64,000 bases of DNA from Pasteurella bettyae CCUG 2042 (GTDB taxonomy: Bacteria > Pseudomonadota > Gammaproteobacteria > Enterobacterales > Pasteurellaceae). The stretch is from the NCBI RefSeq assembly GCF_000262245.1, contig NZ_AJSX01000033.1:124001-188000 (forward strand), given 5' to 3'. Under the pieces are notes generated by a model. The model was not told where the DNA came from. It ran no database searches and saw only the letters and a list, made by a program, of their open reading frames with translations. The position numbers and the translations under genes are program-made. Below are positions 63,101 through 64,000 of this stretch, piece after piece (the first letter of the stretch is position 1; each line of letters opens with the position of its first letter).

Positions 63101-63742
63101 CTAAACACTTTTAACTAAAATTAAATGTCTTTCGCCCTCTAATTCTGGTACATGCAATGGAATTATTTTTTCAATTTTGAAATTTTTTGATAATTCATTT
63201 GCTTCATCAGCATGATAAATTCCTTTTAATGCGTAAAAAAATCCATTTTCTGTTGGTAAATTTTTACACCATTCAGTCATATCTTTTAAACTTGCAAAAG
63301 CACGGCTCAATACGCCATCAAATTTATCTTCAACGTTATATTCTTCAACCCTACTTAAAACAGGAGTAACATTCGTTAAACCTAATTCACGTACTGCATT
63401 GCGAATAAAACTGATACGCTTACCTAAACTATCTAATAATACAAAATTTTTAGTTGGATTAATGATAGCTAAAGGTAAACCAGGCAATCCAGGCCCAGTA
63501 CCAACATCAATAAATGATTGTCCTTCTAAATAAGGGCTGACGACTAGGCTATCTAAAATATGTTTAACTAACATTTCCATAGGATCACGTACGGAAGTGA
63601 GATTATAGGCTTTATTCCATTTATTTAATAATAAAACTAACTTAACCAATTGTTGTTTTTGTTGATCGGGAATAAAAAGTGCGGTCTGTTTTAGCAAAAT
63701 TTCTAATTTTTGAGCTAATTCCAATTCAAGATTATTCGCCAC
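63101..63742 (-). CDS. rsmG: 16S rRNA (guanine527-N7)-methyltransferase RsmG
   Basis: The 213-residue SAM methyltransferase has [23 protein letters not shown] and the SAM loop [17 protein letters not shown]. The only full-length start is GTG at 63742; the first internal ATG comes too late. The start overlaps the mnmG 3' end by 11 nt, giving translational coupling. A USS lies near the N-terminus (63677). Confidence 0.95.
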   Translation of the reverse strand: MANNLELELAQKLEILLKQTALFIPDQQKQQLVKLVLLLNKWNKAYNLTSVRDPMEMLVKHILDSLVVSPYLEGQSFIDVGTGPGLPGLPLAIINPTKNFVLLDSLGKRISFIRNAVRELGLTNVTPVLSRVEEYNVEDKFDGVLSRAFASLKDMTEWCKNLPTENGFFYALKGIYHADEANELSKNFKIEKIIPLHVPELEGERHLILVKSV

Positions 63743-64000
63743 GTTTAAGCATTCCTTGTTTTTTCAAATTAACTAATAAAATTGAAATCGCAGCTGGTGT
63801 AATTCCTGAAATACGGCTTGCTTGACCAATAGATACAGGTCTATGTTGCATTAATTTAGCTCTCACTTCATTAGATAAGCCTGATACTAAATCATAATCA
63901 AAATTATTTGGGATAGCTGTATTTTCATGGCGTTTTTGACGTTCAATTTCTTCTTGTTGATGTTCAATATAACCTTGATATTTAACACTAATTTCAACCT
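63732..64000 (-). CDS. mnmG: tRNA uridine-5-carboxymethylaminomethyl modification enzyme MnmG, C-terminal fragment
   Basis: The last 88 codons are in the window, reading on the minus strand [17 protein letters not shown], then ...[19 protein letters not shown] and ...[17 protein letters not shown], ending [10 protein letters not shown] and TAA (63734-63732). This is the helical C-terminus of MnmG (GidA), which binds MnmE for wobble-uridine modification. The 5' part continues beyond the window. It overlaps rsmG by 11 nt. Confidence 0.95.
   Translation of the reverse strand, partial: VEISVKYQGYIEHQQEEIERQKRHENTAIPNNFDYDLVSGLSNEVRAKLMQHRPVSIGQASRISGITPAAISILLVNLKKQGMLKRGE

Overview
The window is about 37% G+C by eye, densely packed, and carries at least 35 copies of the 9-mer AAGTGCGGT / ACCGCACTT. 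This is the Hin-type DNA uptake signal sequence (USS) of Pasteurellaceae (Haemophilus, Pasteurella, Histophilus, Avibacterium and relatives). Gene content and order agree with that family: zapB next to glpX, napFDAGHBC divergent from narQ, dmsABC followed by a chaperone and a second NapF-like ferredoxin, lppB/nlpD-yqaA-surE-truD-ispF-ispD-ftsB, and the atpIBEFHAGDC operon after mnmG-rsmG. I cannot name the species. No insertion sequence, prophage, CRISPR array or plasmid feature was seen; nearly everything is conserved chromosomal backbone.

Layout. 1-7.4 kb: zapB (partial), glpX, gyrB, mioC, pepD, a CPBP membrane protease, gpt. 7.4-13.1 kb: the one clearly accessory region, a plus-strand catabolic operon of an Asp/Glu-racemase-like protein, a tartrate/D-malate-type dehydrogenase, a LigI/Gli-like amidohydrolase, a DASS dicarboxylate transporter broken by one amber codon, and a seven-bladed-propeller lactonase. 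It has a perfect 26-bp inverted repeat upstream and two strong hairpins inside. 13.1-19.6 kb: ridA, lipoproteins, nlpD, yqaA, surE, truD, ispF, ispD, ftsB. 19.6-28.6 kb: the periplasmic nitrate reductase operon and narQ on opposite strands around a 397-nt regulatory gap, then a GNAT acetyltransferase.

28.6-44.8 kb: recX, recA (with LexA box), mutS, mgtC-like, pldB-like lipase, asd, ftsX, ftsE, ftsY, rsmD, yheS, an old yellow enzyme, doxX, mscS. 44.9-50.3 kb: the DMSO reductase operon under a perfect FNR box, then tRNA-Sec. 50.4-54.5 kb: selA, selB and yagU. 54.5-55.8 kb: nudJ and rluE. 56.0-64.0 kb: the F1Fo ATP synthase operon, rsmG and the 3' end of mnmG.

Together the genes describe a facultative anaerobe that respires nitrate (NapA) and S-/N-oxides (DmsABC), senses nitrate with NarQ, uses FNR-type control, makes selenocysteine (tRNA-Sec, SelA, SelB), and once had, or still has, a small pathway for a carboxylate or lactone substrate. 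That accessory operon is the best place to look for something undescribed. The rest of the window is ordinary, although many of its terminators are inverted pairs of uptake sequences.
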